Both the position numbers and the translations under genes were made by a program. The notes beneath the pieces were generated by a model. The model was given only the letters and a program-made list of their open reading frames with translations. It did not search any database and was not told the DNA's origin. Positions 47,825-57,876 of a stretch of 64,000 nt of DNA are shown piece after piece (within the stretch, counting starts at the first letter, position 1; the number at the start of each line of letters is the position of its first letter). Origin of the DNA: Sphingopyxis sp. H053 (lineage in GTDB: Bacteria > Pseudomonadota > Alphaproteobacteria > Sphingomonadales > Sphingomonadaceae); the NCBI RefSeq assembly GCF_001468225.1, contig NZ_LNRU01000003.1, forward strand, positions 310,001 through 374,000. Direction: 5' to 3'.

Positions 47825-48091
47825 ATGATTTCTGCGATTTCCGCGGAGCCCGACCCAGCCGGGTCGATAGTATTCGTTGGCCGCGACGCGGCCGGCCACT
47901 GGCTCGTTCAGGGCTGTAAAGGACAGCTTGAAGGCCGTTGCATTTCCCGCGACGCCGCCTGGGCTTTTGCCCGCGCCGAGTGCCGCGGCCTTCCGGGTGC
48001 GCGGATAGTCCACGCGCTGCGTCCGCTGGTTTCCACCGTCTCGTTCGAGCCTTTGCGGCCCGACGAATGTGCGATCGACCGCGCGGCTTGA
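47825..48091 (+). CDS. Small hypothetical protein, DUF2188-like
   Basis: 88 residues from an ATG with AAGGAG 9 bases ahead. The core VFVGRDAAGHWLVQGCKGQLEGRCISRDAAWAFARAECRGLPGARIVHA reads like a small beta-alpha-beta module of the DUF2188 kind (strand with W, then a helix starting A-x-x-F-A). No function is established. First of three adjacent plus-strand genes (88 aa, methyltransferase-like, membrane protein). Confidence 0.65.
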   Translation: MISAISAEPDPAGSIVFVGRDAAGHWLVQGCKGQLEGRCISRDAAWAFARAECRGLPGARIVHALRPLVSTVSFEPLRPDECAIDRAA

Positions 48092-48102
48092 GGAGGCTCG
48101 TC

Positions 48103-48612
48103 ATGCATTATTCCTATAGCGCCCCTGCCGGCATCGTCTGGATGGCACCCGCCACAAGCGGGTGGGGAGCGCTGGTGCAAGGCGCGCAAGACCGCGCCGA
48201 GAAGGACCGACGCTGGCCCGCGATGCTGCGCAAGCTCAAGGATCTGCGCAAGCGCGGGCGCCGCAGCATCCGCATCGTCGATGCCGATTGCGGCGCCGGC
48301 GAGCTGCTGATCCACGCCGTCCGGCGCGCGCGCGAGATGGGTTTCGTCGCGATCGAAGGCCGGGGCATCGACGCCGATCCGCGCCTGATCGCCAGCGCGC
48401 GCCGCGCCGCCGCGCAGCAGGGCGATCCGGCCATCGGCCTCGTCTTCGAACAGGGCGACCCGGACGAAGCGATGCGCGAAGAGGCCGAATATCCGGCCGA
48501 CCTGCTGCTCTGCCCGGCGTCCGATACCGGCGCACGCGAGCTAAAAGCGCTGGCCCGGACCGCGGCCGACACCGTCCTGTGGGACCGCACGGCGAAACCG
48601 GAGCACGGATAA
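48103..48612 (+). CDS. Class I SAM-dependent methyltransferase-like protein
   Basis: 169 residues from the ATG at 48103, with AGGAGG at 48091-48096 overlapping the previous stop. Motif I is RIVDADCGAGELLIHAVRRA (D-x-x-C-G-x-G), followed by an acidic residue in GRGIDADPRLI and LLLCPASDTGA at motif IV. It is short for a complete methyltransferase and lacks an obvious substrate domain. The next gene overlaps its stop (TAATG). The substrate is unknown. Confidence 0.75.
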   Translation: MHYSYSAPAGIVWMAPATSGWGALVQGAQDRAEKDRRWPAMLRKLKDLRKRGRRSIRIVDADCGAGELLIHAVRRAREMGFVAIEGRGIDADPRLIASARRAAAQQGDPAIGLVFEQGDPDEAMREEAEYPADLLLCPASDTGARELKALARTAADTVLWDRTAKPEHG

Positions 48613-48866
48613 TGACCCATCGCGACCTCTTCTGGCGCACCGCCGGGGCCGCCCTCATCGGCGCGGGCTATGTCCTGACGCGTCTCGCCACCGAGGCCGG
48701 CGCCGACCTTGTCGGCATCACCGGCCTCCTCGTCGCCGCAGCCGGCCTGCTTCTCGTGCTCGCGGGAAAGAAGGCCGTGCTCGCGCTGCGCGTCGAGCGG
48801 AGCCGCCACCGCGAACTGCCGGGCGCGATCCGCGCCTCGCGCCGGGCTCGTCGGGAGGAACCCTGA
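48612..48866 (+). CDS. Small two-helix membrane protein
   Basis: 84 residues. The ATG overlaps the methyltransferase-like stop. Two hydrophobic stretches (about 11-28 AGAALIGAGYVLTRLATE and 33-52 LVGITGLLVAAAGLLLVLAG) and a strongly basic tail (ERSRHRE, RASRRARREE), indicating an inner-membrane protein with a cytoplasmic tail. No family is recognised. Confidence 0.65.
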   Translation: MTHRDLFWRTAGAALIGAGYVLTRLATEAGADLVGITGLLVAAAGLLLVLAGKKAVLALRVERSRHRELPGAIRASRRARREEP

Positions 48867-48892
48867 CCCCTCACCATCCAAGGATTAGCTTC

Positions 48893-49369
48893 ATGTCGTC
48901 TTTCCATTTGCTCGGCGGCGAAATGCATGCCGAGGCGGTTCCCCTCGCCTCGATTGCCGCGGCGGTCGGCACGCCTGCCCGCCACCCCTTTGTCGTCGTC
49001 GATGCGGCGATGAACGACCTCGCGCGTCCCGCGATGTATGACGCGTGGCACGAGTTCGCGGCGGTCAGCCCCAGCGGCGAAAAGTTCGTGGCCAATATCG
49101 TCGGGCCGATCTGCGAAAGCGGCGACACATTTGCGCGAGAGCGCGAGATTGATCGGGTCCAGGAGGGCGATCTTGCGATGTTCCAGACCGCCGGCGCTTA
49201 TGGCGCGTCGATGGCATCGACGTATAATTGCCGGGCGATCGCGCCCGAAGTGCTGGTCGATGACAATCGATACGCAACGGTCAGCGAGCGAATGGCCGCG
49301 CATCAGGTCCGACGGCAGCGACTTGCCCCCTGGATGGACGATGGCGCCCCCTCAACCCGCGCCGCGTAA
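48893..49369 (+). pseudogene. lysA: lysA remnant: diaminopimelate decarboxylase lacking its barrel domain
   Basis: 158 residues. Residues 1-29 (FHLLGGEMHAEAVPLASIAAAVGTP) match the N terminus of LysA. From residue 33 (FVVVDAAMNDLARPAMYDAWHEF, VGPICESGDTFA, GAYGASMASTYNCRAIAPEVLVDD) the match is to the last third. The roughly 270 codons between, which hold the PLP-binding lysine and the TIM barrel, are missing, yet the frame is kept across the junction at about 48978-48990. Active-site C-terminal residues (ICESGD, the Tyr of AGAYG) are present but cannot function without the PLP domain. It must be non-functional as a decarboxylase; an intact copy should exist elsewhere. No strong ribosome site precedes it. 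Confidence 0.88.
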
Positions 49370-49372
49370 CGG

Positions 49373-50050
49373 TCACGGGCCGGCGTTGAATTCCGCCACC
49401 AGGTCGAAGCGGTCGCCGCGAAACAGCTGCCGCACATGCGTCACGACGCGACCCGCGCGCCATGTCGTGCGATCGAGTTCGAGGCAGGCGGCGCCCACAC
49501 CGGTCGTCAATAGCGCCGCCTCCTTGCGCGTCGGGTTCACAGCGCGGATCACATGGCGCGCCTGGGTCCACGGGATATGGCCGAGCAGCCACGTTCCCGG
49601 CGCCACCCTGGCAAAGTCCGCGTCCGCCGCCTCGGGCACCTCGCCGAGCGCGATGAAGCGGCGCTCGAGCGCAAAGGCTTCGCCCGCCGCCATATGCACG
49701 CCCTCGATGCGCAGCGCCGGTCCCGCAAGGTCGTCGCCCGCGTCCGCGGTTTCGAGCGACGCCAGCTCCCAGCGATAGGCCTCGCCGCGCGCTGCGATCA
49801 GTTCGGCAAGGTCGGGCACGGTCATCACCGCCGAATGAACCGGCGGATGCGCAACGAACGTCCCCGCCTTGCGGCGGCGTTCGACCAGCCCCGATGCGGC
49901 GAGTTCGCCGAGCGCCTTGCTCACCGTCGCGCGCGCGCAGCCGTAGCGGGCCGCGAGTTCCTGTTCGGTCGGCACGCGGTCGCCGGGACGCCATTCGCCC
50001 GACTGGATCGAGGCGGCGATTTCTTCGCGGATGCGCCGTGCGGGGTTCAC
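49373..50050 (-). CDS. hutC: GntR-family regulator HutC
   Basis: 225 residues. N-terminal GntR winged helix (about 8-70: RPGDRVPTEQELAARYGCARATVSKALGEL) and a UTRA ligand domain (about 90-220). HutC represses histidine-utilisation genes and is released by urocanate. Its ATG overlaps the hutF stop, so it is in the minus-strand hutF-hutC unit and regulates itself, presumably through the 18-bp palindrome at 51410-51427. Confidence 0.92.
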   Translation of the reverse strand: MNPARRIREEIAASIQSGEWRPGDRVPTEQELAARYGCARATVSKALGELAASGLVERRRKAGTFVAHPPVHSAVMTVPDLAELIAARGEAYRWELASLETADAGDDLAGPALRIEGVHMAAGEAFALERRFIALGEVPEAADADFARVAPGTWLLGHIPWTQARHVIRAVNPTRKEAALLTTGVGAACLELDRTTWRAGRVVTHVRQLFRGDRFDLVAEFNAGP

Positions 50051-51399
50051 GCGAGCAGCCGCGCGACGCAGGTGCGATAGGCGGCGGCAATGACATCGGC
50101 GTCGACATGGCGTCCGTTCGCGACGCGCTTGACCCCGGCGCGCCAGACGCTGTCGATCGCGCCCGCGCGTGCAGCGAAGATCCAGCGGTCGAGCAGCGTC
50201 GCATCGTCGGTTCCGGCAAAGGCAGGGTGATCGAGGTCGAGCGAGACGATGTCGGCGGCGTGGCCGACGGCCAGCCCCGCCGATACACCCAGCGCCTGCG
50301 CTCCGCCCTGCACCGCGCGTGCAAACAGATTCGCGCCGACGAAGGGCGCGGCCTCGTCCGCCAGCAACGCCCGCGCCCGCTGCGCCAAACGCTGCGAATA
50401 TTCGAGCGCGCGGAGCTCCTGCGCCGCATCGACGAGGATATTGCTATCGGTGCCGATCCCGAAGCGACCGCCCGCGGCGAGGTAATCGACCGCGGGGAAA
50501 ATGCCGTCGCCCAGATTGCCCTCGGTGATCGGGCACAGCCCCGCGACCGCGCCGCTCGCGGCGAGCCGCTGGACTTCATTCGCGTCGAGGTGGGTCGAAT
50601 GGATCAGGCACCAGCGTTCGTCGACGTTGGCGTTGTCGAGCAGCCATTCGACCGGTCTTGCGCCGCTCCACGCGACGCAGTCGGCAACCTCCTTCACCTG
50701 TTCGGCGGCGTGGATATGCACCGGACCCGTCGGCGAGAGCGCCAGCAGCGCCGCGAGTTCGTCAGGCGTCACCGCGCGCAGCGAATGCGGCGCAACGCCG
50801 ATATTGGCGTCGCCCGAGAGCTTGGGCCGCGATGCGTCGAGCAGCGCCGCAAAGCCGTCGACGTCGTTGAGGAAGCGCCGCTGCCCCGGGCTCGGCGCAG
50901 CGGCACCGAAATTGCCGTGCGCGTAGAAAACCGGGAGCAGCGTCAAACCGATGCCGGTCGCCGCAGTCGCCTGCGCAATCGCACCCGCCATCTCGGCGCG
51001 ATCGGCATAGGCCGCGCCTGCCGGGTCATGGTGCAGATAGTGAAACTCGCCGACGCGGGTGAAACCCGTTTCGAGCATCTCCGCATAGGCCTGCGCGGTG
51101 ATCGCCGCGACATCCTCGGGGGTCAGCCGGTCGAGGAAGCGGTACATGATCTCGCGCCAGCTCCAGAAATTGTCGTCGGGCCGGCTGCGCCGCTCCGACA
51201 GCCCCGCCATGCCGCGCTGGAACCCGTGGCTATGGACGTTGCAGAGACCCGGCAAGCCGACGCGGTGACGATCGTCCTCACGTTCGGCCGCGACGCCGGT
51301 TTCGATCGACGCGATCCGGCCGTCGACCAGGCGCACCCGCACGTCCTTTTCCCAGTGATTTTCGATCCATGCGCGTTCGAACCAGAGAGAAGTCATCAT
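50047..51399 (-). CDS. hutF: Formimidoylglutamate deiminase
   Basis: 450 residues of the amidohydrolase superfamily: metal-site [29 protein letters not shown] and [15 protein letters not shown]. It converts N-formimidoyl-glutamate to N-formyl-glutamate and ammonia, the fourth step of the five-step histidine route. GAGG lies ahead of the double ATG (51399/51396). Divergent from hutI across the operator. Confidence 0.95.
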   Translation of the reverse strand: MMTSLWFERAWIENHWEKDVRVRLVDGRIASIETGVAAEREDDRHRVGLPGLCNVHSHGFQRGMAGLSERRSRPDDNFWSWREIMYRFLDRLTPEDVAAITAQAYAEMLETGFTRVGEFHYLHHDPAGAAYADRAEMAGAIAQATAATGIGLTLLPVFYAHGNFGAAAPSPGQRRFLNDVDGFAALLDASRPKLSGDANIGVAPHSLRAVTPDELAALLALSPTGPVHIHAAEQVKEVADCVAWSGARPVEWLLDNANVDERWCLIHSTHLDANEVQRLAASGAVAGLCPITEGNLGDGIFPAVDYLAAGGRFGIGTDSNILVDAAQELRALEYSQRLAQRARALLADEAAPFVGANLFARAVQGGAQALGVSAGLAVGHAADIVSLDLDHPAFAGTDDATLLDRWIFAARAGAIDSVWRAGVKRVANGRHVDADVIAAAYRTCVARLLA

Positions 51400-51409
51400 C
51401 CGTCCTCAT

Positions 51410-51427
51410 ATTATGTCTAGACATAAT
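51410..51427. promoter_or_regulatory. Hut operator: 18-bp perfect palindrome ATTATGTCTAGACATAAT
   Basis: It lies between the divergent hutF and hutI starts. A TGTCTAGACA centre is typical for HutC/GntR-type sites, and it overlaps both promoter regions. Confidence 0.88.
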
Positions 51428-51452
51428 GGCGCATCGGCGCGAGACTGTCCAG

Positions 51453-52637
51453 ATGGAGCAGCTCTGGACGAACGCCCGAATCGCAACGATGGCCGATGAT
51501 ACCCTCGGCCTGATCGACAATGGCGTCGTCGCGGCGAAGGACGGCCGGATCGTCTATGCTGGACCGGCCGATGGCGCTCCTGCGCCCGCGCAGAAGGTCA
51601 CCGATTGCAAGGGCCGGCTAATCACCCCCGGCCTGATCGACTGCCACACCCACCTCGTGCACGGCGGCAACCGCGCCAATGAATGGGCGATGCGATTGGC
51701 CGGTGCGAGCTATGAAGAGATTGCCCGCGCGGGCGGCGGCATCGTCTCGACGATGCGCGCGACGCGCGAAGCGAGCGAGGCTGAACTGGTCGCGAGCGCG
51801 CTGCCCCGTCTCGACGCGCTGATCGCGGAGGGCGTGACGACGATCGAGATCAAGTCGGGTTACGGCCTGTCGACAGAAGACGAACTCAAGATGCTGCGCG
51901 CCGCGCGTGCACTTGCCGAGCACCGCAACATTCGCGTCGAGCCGACCTTCCTCGGCGCGCACGCGCTCCCTCCCGAATATAAGGGCGACAGCAACGCCTA
52001 TATCGACCTCGTCGTGGGCGAGATGATCCCCGCCGCCGCGCCGCTCGCGACCGCAGTCGACGCCTTTTGCGAGGGCATCGGCTTCTCGCCCGAGCAATGC
52101 ACGCGCGTGATCGAAACCGCGAAGGCCCACGGCCTCGCAGTCAAGCTCCACGCCGAACAATTGTCGGCGCTCCACGGCAGCGCGCTCGCCGCGCAGCACG
52201 GCGCGCTCTCGGCCGACCATCTCGAACATGCGACCGACGACGATGTCCGCGCGATGGCCGCGGCGGGCACCGTTGCGGTGCTGCTTCCCGGCGCCTATTA
52301 TTTCATGCGCGAAACCAAATTGCCGCCGGTCGAGGCAATGCGCCGCCACGGCACGCGCATCGCGCTCGCGACCGACAACAACCCCGGCACCTCGCCGACC
52401 ACCTCGCTGCTGCTGATGCTCAACATGGGCGCGACTTTGTTCGGGCTGACGGTGGTCGAAGCGCTGCGCGGCGTCACGGTCAATGCCGCCGCCGCGCTCG
52501 GCCTGTCCGCCGAGGTCGGCACACTCGAAGCAGGGAAGGCGTGCGACCTCGCGATCTGGGACGTCACCGACCCCGCCGAGCTCGTCTACCGCATCGGCTT
52601 CAACCCGCTTCACCAACGCATCAAGGACGGACAATGA
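51453..52637 (+). CDS. hutI: Imidazolonepropionase
   Basis: 394 residues from the ATG at 51453 ([15 protein letters not shown]); an ATG at 51426 lies inside the operator and would add nine unlike residues. Amidohydrolase motifs [43 protein letters not shown] and [10 protein letters not shown] are intact. It hydrolyses 4-imidazolone-5-propionate to formimidoyl-glutamate. It is the first of four overlapping genes (hutI, H, G, U). Confidence 0.94.
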   Translation: MEQLWTNARIATMADDTLGLIDNGVVAAKDGRIVYAGPADGAPAPAQKVTDCKGRLITPGLIDCHTHLVHGGNRANEWAMRLAGASYEEIARAGGGIVSTMRATREASEAELVASALPRLDALIAEGVTTIEIKSGYGLSTEDELKMLRAARALAEHRNIRVEPTFLGAHALPPEYKGDSNAYIDLVVGEMIPAAAPLATAVDAFCEGIGFSPEQCTRVIETAKAHGLAVKLHAEQLSALHGSALAAQHGALSADHLEHATDDDVRAMAAAGTVAVLLPGAYYFMRETKLPPVEAMRRHGTRIALATDNNPGTSPTTSLLLMLNMGATLFGLTVVEALRGVTVNAAAALGLSAEVGTLEAGKACDLAIWDVTDPAELVYRIGFNPLHQRIKDGQ

Positions 52638-54154
52638 TCATCACCCCAGGCGCCATGACGCTCGCAGACTGGCGCGAAATCTATGAGGGCGCGAGCGCCG
52701 AACTGAGTGCCGATGCATGGGATGCGATCGACGCGAGCACCGCCGCGGTCGCGCGCATCGTCGCCAAGGGTGCGCCCGTCTATGGCATCAACACCGGCTT
52801 CGGAAAGCTCGCGAGCGTGCGCATTGCCGACGACGAGCTTTCGATCCTCCAGCGCAATATCGTGCTCAGCCACGCCGCGGGCACCGGCGCGCCGTCGCCC
52901 GCCCCGATCGTGCGGTTGATGATGGCATTGAAGCTCGCGAGCTTCGGCATGGGCGCGTCGGGCGTGAAGCGCGAGACCGTCGCAATGCTCGAAGCGATGC
53001 TCGCGAAGGGGCTGACTCCGGTCGTCCCGTCGCAGGGCTCGGTCGGCGCCAGCGGCGACCTTGCGCCGCTATCGCATATGGCGGCGGCGATGATCGGCGT
53101 CGGCGCGATCGAGGTCGGCGGCAAGGTGGTTCCGGCAGCCGACGCGCTCGCACAGGCCGGCCTCACCCCGCTCGATCTCGGCCCCAAGGAAGGCCTCGCG
53201 CTCCTCAACGGCACACAATTCTCCACCGCCAATGCGCTCGCGGGCCTGTTCCGCGCCGAAACCGTCTTCCGCTCGGCATTGATCACCGGCGCGCTCTCGA
53301 CCGAGGCCGCCAAAGGCTCGGACGCGCCGTTCGATGCGCGCATCCATGCGCTGCGCGGCCATGCGGGCCAGCGCGAGGTCGGCGATACGCTGCGCAATCT
53401 GATGGCGGGATCGGCGATCCGCGCCTCGCACGCGGTCGACGATCCGCGCGTGCAGGACCCATACTGCCTCCGCTGCCAGCCGCAGGTGATGGGCGCGGTG
53501 CTCGACCTGCTGCGTCAGGCCGCGACGACGCTCGGCATCGAGGCGAATGGCGTCTCGGACAATCCGCTGATCTTCGCCGACACCGACGAGGCGCTGTCGG
53601 GGGGCAATTTCCACGCCGAGCCCGTCGCCTTCGCCGCCGACATGATCGCGATGGCCTTGTGCGAGATCGGTTCGATTTCGGAGCGCCGCATCGCGATGCT
53701 CGTCGACCCCGCGCTCTCGGGCCTGCCGGCCTTTCTCACGCCGCGCCCCGGGCTCAACTCGGGCTTCATGATCCCGCAGGTCACCGCCGCCGCGCTGGTC
53801 AGCGAGAACAAGCAGCGCGCCTATCCCGCAAGCGTCGATTCGATCCCGACCTCGGCCAATCAGGAGGACCATGTCTCGATGGCCGCGCATGGTGCGCGCC
53901 GCCTGCTCGAAATGGCCGACAATGTCAGCGCGGTGATCGGGATCGAACTGCTCGCCGCGTGTCAGGGCATCGACTTCCACAAGCCGCTGACATCGAGCGA
54001 CGCGCTGGAGGCGGCGCACAAGCATCTGCGCGCGGAGGTGCCCACGCTCGAAGACGACCGCCATTTCCACCCCGACATGGAGGCCGCGACCGCGCTGGTC
54101 CGCACGGGCAGCCTCGTCACCGCGGTTCCCGCCACCCTGCCGGGTGTCGGCTGA
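52634..54154 (+). CDS. hutH: Histidine ammonia-lyase
   Basis: 506 residues from the ATG overlapping the hutI stop. The MIO prosthetic group forms from Ala139-Ser140-Gly141 in [25 protein letters not shown] and [19 protein letters not shown] are also family motifs. It deaminates histidine to urocanate, the first step. Confidence 0.96.
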   Translation: MIITPGAMTLADWREIYEGASAELSADAWDAIDASTAAVARIVAKGAPVYGINTGFGKLASVRIADDELSILQRNIVLSHAAGTGAPSPAPIVRLMMALKLASFGMGASGVKRETVAMLEAMLAKGLTPVVPSQGSVGASGDLAPLSHMAAAMIGVGAIEVGGKVVPAADALAQAGLTPLDLGPKEGLALLNGTQFSTANALAGLFRAETVFRSALITGALSTEAAKGSDAPFDARIHALRGHAGQREVGDTLRNLMAGSAIRASHAVDDPRVQDPYCLRCQPQVMGAVLDLLRQAATTLGIEANGVSDNPLIFADTDEALSGGNFHAEPVAFAADMIAMALCEIGSISERRIAMLVDPALSGLPAFLTPRPGLNSGFMIPQVTAAALVSENKQRAYPASVDSIPTSANQEDHVSMAAHGARRLLEMADNVSAVIGIELLAACQGIDFHKPLTSSDALEAAHKHLRAEVPTLEDDRHFHPDMEAATALVRTGSLVTAVPATLPGVG

Positions 54155-54957
54155 TGGACTGGCTGCGCGTCCATCGCGGCGACGCGCCGCTCGTCATCGC
54201 GTTCCCACACGGCGGCACCGACCTCGCGGGGCTCGATGAGCAGTTCGTCTCGCCTTGGCATGCGCAGATCGACACCGACTGGTGGATCGCCGAACTTTAC
54301 GCCTTCGCTGCCGATCGAGGCGCGACGCTGGTTGCGACCGATATCTCGCGCAGCGTGATCGACATGAACCGCGATCCGTCGGGCGCCTCGCTCTATCCGG
54401 GGCAGGCGACGACCGAGCTGTGCCCGACGACGACCTTCGACGGCGATCCGCTCTATCGCTTTGATGTACCGGACGAGGCCGAGATCTTGCAACGGCTGAA
54501 CTCTTACCACCGGCCCTATCACGAGGCACTGGCCGAAGAACTCGACCGCCTGAAATCGGCGCACGGTAAAGTCGTCCTCTACGACGCGCATTCGATCCGT
54601 AGCCACGTCCCGCGCCTGTTCGACGGCGAGCTGCCGCAGTTCAACATCGGCACCAACGGCGGTGCGACCTCAGCCCCCGAACTCGAAACCATCGTCGCGA
54701 ATATCTGCGCCGCGAGCGGCAAGAGCCATGTCGTCAACGGCCGCTTCAAGGGCGGCTGGACGACACGCCATTACGGCCAGCCCGACGACGGCATCCACGC
54801 GATCCAGATGGAGCTGGCGCAGCGCGGTTACATGGCCGAGCCCGCCGAAATCACCCACGCCAACTGGCCGTCCCCTCTCGACTCCAATCCCGCGATCCGG
54901 CCCGTTCTGGAGCAAGTGATCGCCGCGACCCTCGATTTTGCGAAAGGAAAAGCATGA
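54154..54957 (+). CDS. hutG: N-formylglutamate deformylase
   Basis: 267 residues starting at the ATG that shares a base with the hutH stop. Family motifs are [47 protein letters not shown] and [15 protein letters not shown]. It hydrolyses N-formyl-glutamate to glutamate and formate, the last step. With hutF it completes the five-step path rather than the four-step formiminoglutamase version. Confidence 0.94.
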   Translation: MDWLRVHRGDAPLVIAFPHGGTDLAGLDEQFVSPWHAQIDTDWWIAELYAFAADRGATLVATDISRSVIDMNRDPSGASLYPGQATTELCPTTTFDGDPLYRFDVPDEAEILQRLNSYHRPYHEALAEELDRLKSAHGKVVLYDAHSIRSHVPRLFDGELPQFNIGTNGGATSAPELETIVANICAASGKSHVVNGRFKGGWTTRHYGQPDDGIHAIQMELAQRGYMAEPAEITHANWPSPLDSNPAIRPVLEQVIAATLDFAKGKA

Positions 54958-56633
54958 CCACCCGCCCCCTCAATCAGAGGCTCGACAACAGCCGCGTGAT
55001 CCGCCCAGCGACGGGCACCGAGATCAGCGCGAAAAGCTGGCTCACCGAAGCGCCGATGCGGATGCTGATGAACAATCTCCACCCCGACGTCGCCGAGGCG
55101 CCGCACGAACTCGTCGTCTATGGCGGCATCGGCCGCGCCGCGCGCGATTGGGAAAGCTATGACCGGATCGTCGAGACGCTGAAGCGGCTCGAAGGCGACG
55201 AAACCCTGCTCATCCAGTCGGGCAAGCCCGTCGGCGTTTTCCGCACGCACGAGAATGCGCCGCGCGTGCTGCTCGCCAATTCGAACCTCGTCCCCGAATG
55301 GGCGAACTGGGACCATTTCCACGAGCTCGATAAAAAGGGCCTGATGATGTACGGCCAGATGACCGCGGGCAGCTGGATCTACATCGGCAGCCAGGGCATC
55401 GTTCAGGGAACTTACGAAACCTTCGTCGAAATGGGCCGCCAGCATTATGGCGGCAGCCTTGCCGGCCGCTGGCTGCTCACCGCCGGGCTCGGCGGCATGG
55501 GCGGCGCGCAGCCGCTCGCGGCGGTGATGGCGGGGGCGAGCTGCCTCGCGATCGAATGCCAGCCGAGCCGCATCGAGATGCGCCTGCGCACCGGCTACCT
55601 CGACAAGCAGGCATCGAGCATCGAGGAGGCGATCGCGATGATCGAGGCGAGCCATGCCGAGGGCAAACCCGTATCGGTCGGCCTGCTCGGCAACGCCGCC
55701 GAAATCCTGCCCGAGATCGTCCGCCGCGGCATCCGCCCCGACTTGCTCACCGACCAGACCTCGGCGCATGATCCGGTCAACGGCTATCTCCCCGCGGGCT
55801 GGACCCTCGACGAATGGTTTTCGAAGCGCGAGAGCGACCCCGCTGCGGTCGCCAAGGCCGCAAAGGCGTCGATGGCAGTGCACGTCCAGGCGATGCTCGA
55901 CCTGCAGGCGGCGGGCGTGCCGACCACCGACTATGGCAATAATATCCGCCAGGTGGCGAAGGACGAGGGCGTCGAAAATGCGTTCGACTTCCCGGGGTTC
56001 GTCCCCGCTTATGTCCGTCCTCTCTTCTGCCGCGGTATCGGCCCCTTCCGCTGGGTCGCACTGTCGGGCGATCCCGAGGACATCTACAAGACCGACGCCA
56101 AGGTGAAGGAACTGCTTCCCGACAACAAGCATCTCCACAACTGGCTCGACATGGCGCGCGAGAAGATTCAGTTTCAGGGCCTGCCCGCGCGCATCTGCTG
56201 GGTCGGGCTCGGCGATCGCCACCGGCTTGGTCTCGCGTTCAACGAGATGGTGGCGTCGGGCGAATTGAAAGCCCCCATCGTGATCGGCCGCGACCATCTC
56301 GATTCAGGTTCAGTCGCCTCGCCCAACCGCGAGACCGAAGCGATGCGCGACGGATCGGATGCGGTTTCGGATTGGCCGCTGCTCAACGCCCTCCTCAACA
56401 CCGCGTCGGGCGCGACTTGGGTGTCGCTGCACCACGGCGGCGGCGTCGGCATGGGCTATTCGCAGCATAGCGGCATGGTAATCGTCGCCGACGGCACCCC
56501 CGAAGCGGCGAAACGCCTCGAGCGCGTGCTGTGGAACGACCCGGGCACCGGCGTGATGCGCCACGCCGACGCGGGTTACGACATCGCGATCGACTGCGCG
56601 CGCGAGAAGGGTCTCGACCTGCCGAGCATCTAG
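54954..56633 (+). CDS. hutU: Urocanate hydratase
   Basis: 559 residues. Typical segments are [52 protein letters not shown] (NAD site), [15 protein letters not shown] and [15 protein letters not shown]. It hydrates urocanate to imidazolonepropionate using tightly bound NAD. ATGA overlap with hutG. It ends the hut unit; a dyad and a hairpin follow. Confidence 0.96.
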   Translation: MTTRPLNQRLDNSRVIRPATGTEISAKSWLTEAPMRMLMNNLHPDVAEAPHELVVYGGIGRAARDWESYDRIVETLKRLEGDETLLIQSGKPVGVFRTHENAPRVLLANSNLVPEWANWDHFHELDKKGLMMYGQMTAGSWIYIGSQGIVQGTYETFVEMGRQHYGGSLAGRWLLTAGLGGMGGAQPLAAVMAGASCLAIECQPSRIEMRLRTGYLDKQASSIEEAIAMIEASHAEGKPVSVGLLGNAAEILPEIVRRGIRPDLLTDQTSAHDPVNGYLPAGWTLDEWFSKRESDPAAVAKAAKASMAVHVQAMLDLQAAGVPTTDYGNNIRQVAKDEGVENAFDFPGFVPAYVRPLFCRGIGPFRWVALSGDPEDIYKTDAKVKELLPDNKHLHNWLDMAREKIQFQGLPARICWVGLGDRHRLGLAFNEMVASGELKAPIVIGRDHLDSGSVASPNRETEAMRDGSDAVSDWPLLNALLNTASGATWVSLHHGGGVGMGYSQHSGMVIVADGTPEAAKRLERVLWNDPGTGVMRHADAGYDIAIDCAREKGLDLPSI

Positions 56634-56637
56634 CGCT

Positions 56638-56658
56638 TGTTTCAGTTGCACCGAAACA
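56638..56658. promoter_or_regulatory. Dyad TGTTTC-N9-GAAACA ahead of the acyl-CoA dehydrogenase
   Basis: Perfect 6-bp arms 9 bases apart, 5 bases after hutU and 50 bases before the next gene. It could be an operator for the downstream pair. No regulator gene is adjacent to name it. Confidence 0.4.
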
Positions 56659-56672
56659 GCTTCGCATCCTAA

Positions 56673-56700
56673 GGCTCTCCCCGACGATCAGGGGAGAGCC
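56673..56700 (+). other. 10-bp hairpin just ahead of the acyl-CoA dehydrogenase start
   Basis: Perfect arms (56673-56682 and 56691-56700) around 8 bases, ending 8 bases before the ATG. The right arm GGGGAGAGCC holds the only Shine-Dalgarno-like sequence. It may be a hut-operon terminator without a T-run, or a structure that hides the ribosome site of the next gene. Confidence 0.6.
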
Positions 56701-56708
56701 AGACGCCG

Positions 56709-57872
56709 ATGTCCGAAGCCCAGCCGCAGAGCCATCCCGAAATCCGCGACGCGGTGCGCCGCCTGTGCGCCGATTTTCCCGGCGAATATTGGCAAAGGCT
56801 CGACCGCGACCGCATCTATCCGACCGAGTTCGTCCGCACGCTCACCGAGGCGGGTTTCCTGTCGGTCCTGATCCCCGAAGCCTATGGCGGGTCGGGCCTC
56901 GGCCTCGGCGCGGCGACCGCAGTGCTCGAGGAAATCCACCGTTCGGGCTGCAACGGCGGCGCTTGCCACGCGCAGATGTACACGATGGGCACCTTGCTGA
57001 AACACGGGTCGGAGGCGCAGAAACAGGCCTATCTGCCCGCCATCGCCCGCGGCGAGCTCCGCCTGCAGGCGTTCGGTGTCACCGAACCGACCGCGGGCAC
57101 CGACACGACGCGCATCCGCACCTTCGCGCGTAAGGTCGGCGACAAATATATCGTCAACGGACAGAAGATCTGGATCAGCCGCGCCGAGCATTCGGACCTG
57201 ATGGTCCTGCTCTGCCGCACCACGCCGCGCGAGGAATGCGCCAAGCCCTCCGACGGGATGAGCGTCCTCCTCGTCGACATGCGCGAAGCGCAGGGCAACG
57301 GCCTGACGATCCGCCCGGTGCGCACGATGCTCAACCATGCGACGACCGAGCTGTTCTTCGACGACCTCGAGGTCCCCGCCGCGAACCTCATCGGCGAGGA
57401 GGGCAACGGCTTTCGCTACATCCTCTCGGGCATGAACGCCGAACGCATCCTCATCGCCTCCGAATGCATCGGCGACGGGCGCTTCTTCATCGACCGCGCG
57501 ACCGCCTATGCCAAGGACCGCGAGGTCTTCGGCCGCGCGATTGGCACCAATCAGGGCATCCAGTTCCCGATCGCGCGCGCTTATGTGCAGATCGCCGCCG
57601 CCGCCGAGATGGTCGACAAGGCCGCGCGCCTGTTCGACGCCGGGCAGGATGGCGGGACCGAGGCGAATATGGCCAAGATGCTGGCGTCCGAGGCGAGCTG
57701 GTATGCCGCCGACATGTGCGTGCAGACGCACGGCGGCTTCGGCTTTGCCGAGGAATATGACATCGAGCGCAAATTCCGCGAGACGCGGCTCTATCAGGTC
57801 GCACCGATCAGCACGAATTTGATCCTGAGCCATGTCGCGACGCACGCGCTCGGCCTGCCCAAGAGCTTCTGA
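56709..57872 (+). CDS. Acyl-CoA dehydrogenase
   Basis: 387 residues with all three domains: AGFLSVLIPEAYGGSGLGL, LQAFGVTEPTAGTDTTRI and GQKIWISRAEHSD in the beta domain, and a C-terminal helical domain with DREVFGRAIGTNQGIQFPIA and QTHGGFGFAEEYDIERKFRETR (a catalytic Glu is expected in this last region). It is an isovaleryl/short-branched-type dehydrogenase by appearance. It is followed after 4 bases by a MaoC/FAS1-like dehydratase gene, so the pair may act on one acyl-CoA path. It is not a known part of histidine breakdown. Confidence 0.88.
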   Translation: MSEAQPQSHPEIRDAVRRLCADFPGEYWQRLDRDRIYPTEFVRTLTEAGFLSVLIPEAYGGSGLGLGAATAVLEEIHRSGCNGGACHAQMYTMGTLLKHGSEAQKQAYLPAIARGELRLQAFGVTEPTAGTDTTRIRTFARKVGDKYIVNGQKIWISRAEHSDLMVLLCRTTPREECAKPSDGMSVLLVDMREAQGNGLTIRPVRTMLNHATTELFFDDLEVPAANLIGEEGNGFRYILSGMNAERILIASECIGDGRFFIDRATAYAKDREVFGRAIGTNQGIQFPIARAYVQIAAAAEMVDKAARLFDAGQDGGTEANMAKMLASEASWYAADMCVQTHGGFGFAEEYDIERKFRETRLYQVAPISTNLILSHVATHALGLPKSF

Positions 57873-57876
57873 GCCG

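Noticed and set aside
51369..51452. Earlier starts for hutI (51369, 51426).
   Set aside because: They would place coding sequence across the hut operator and inside hutF; family length fits the ATG at 51453.
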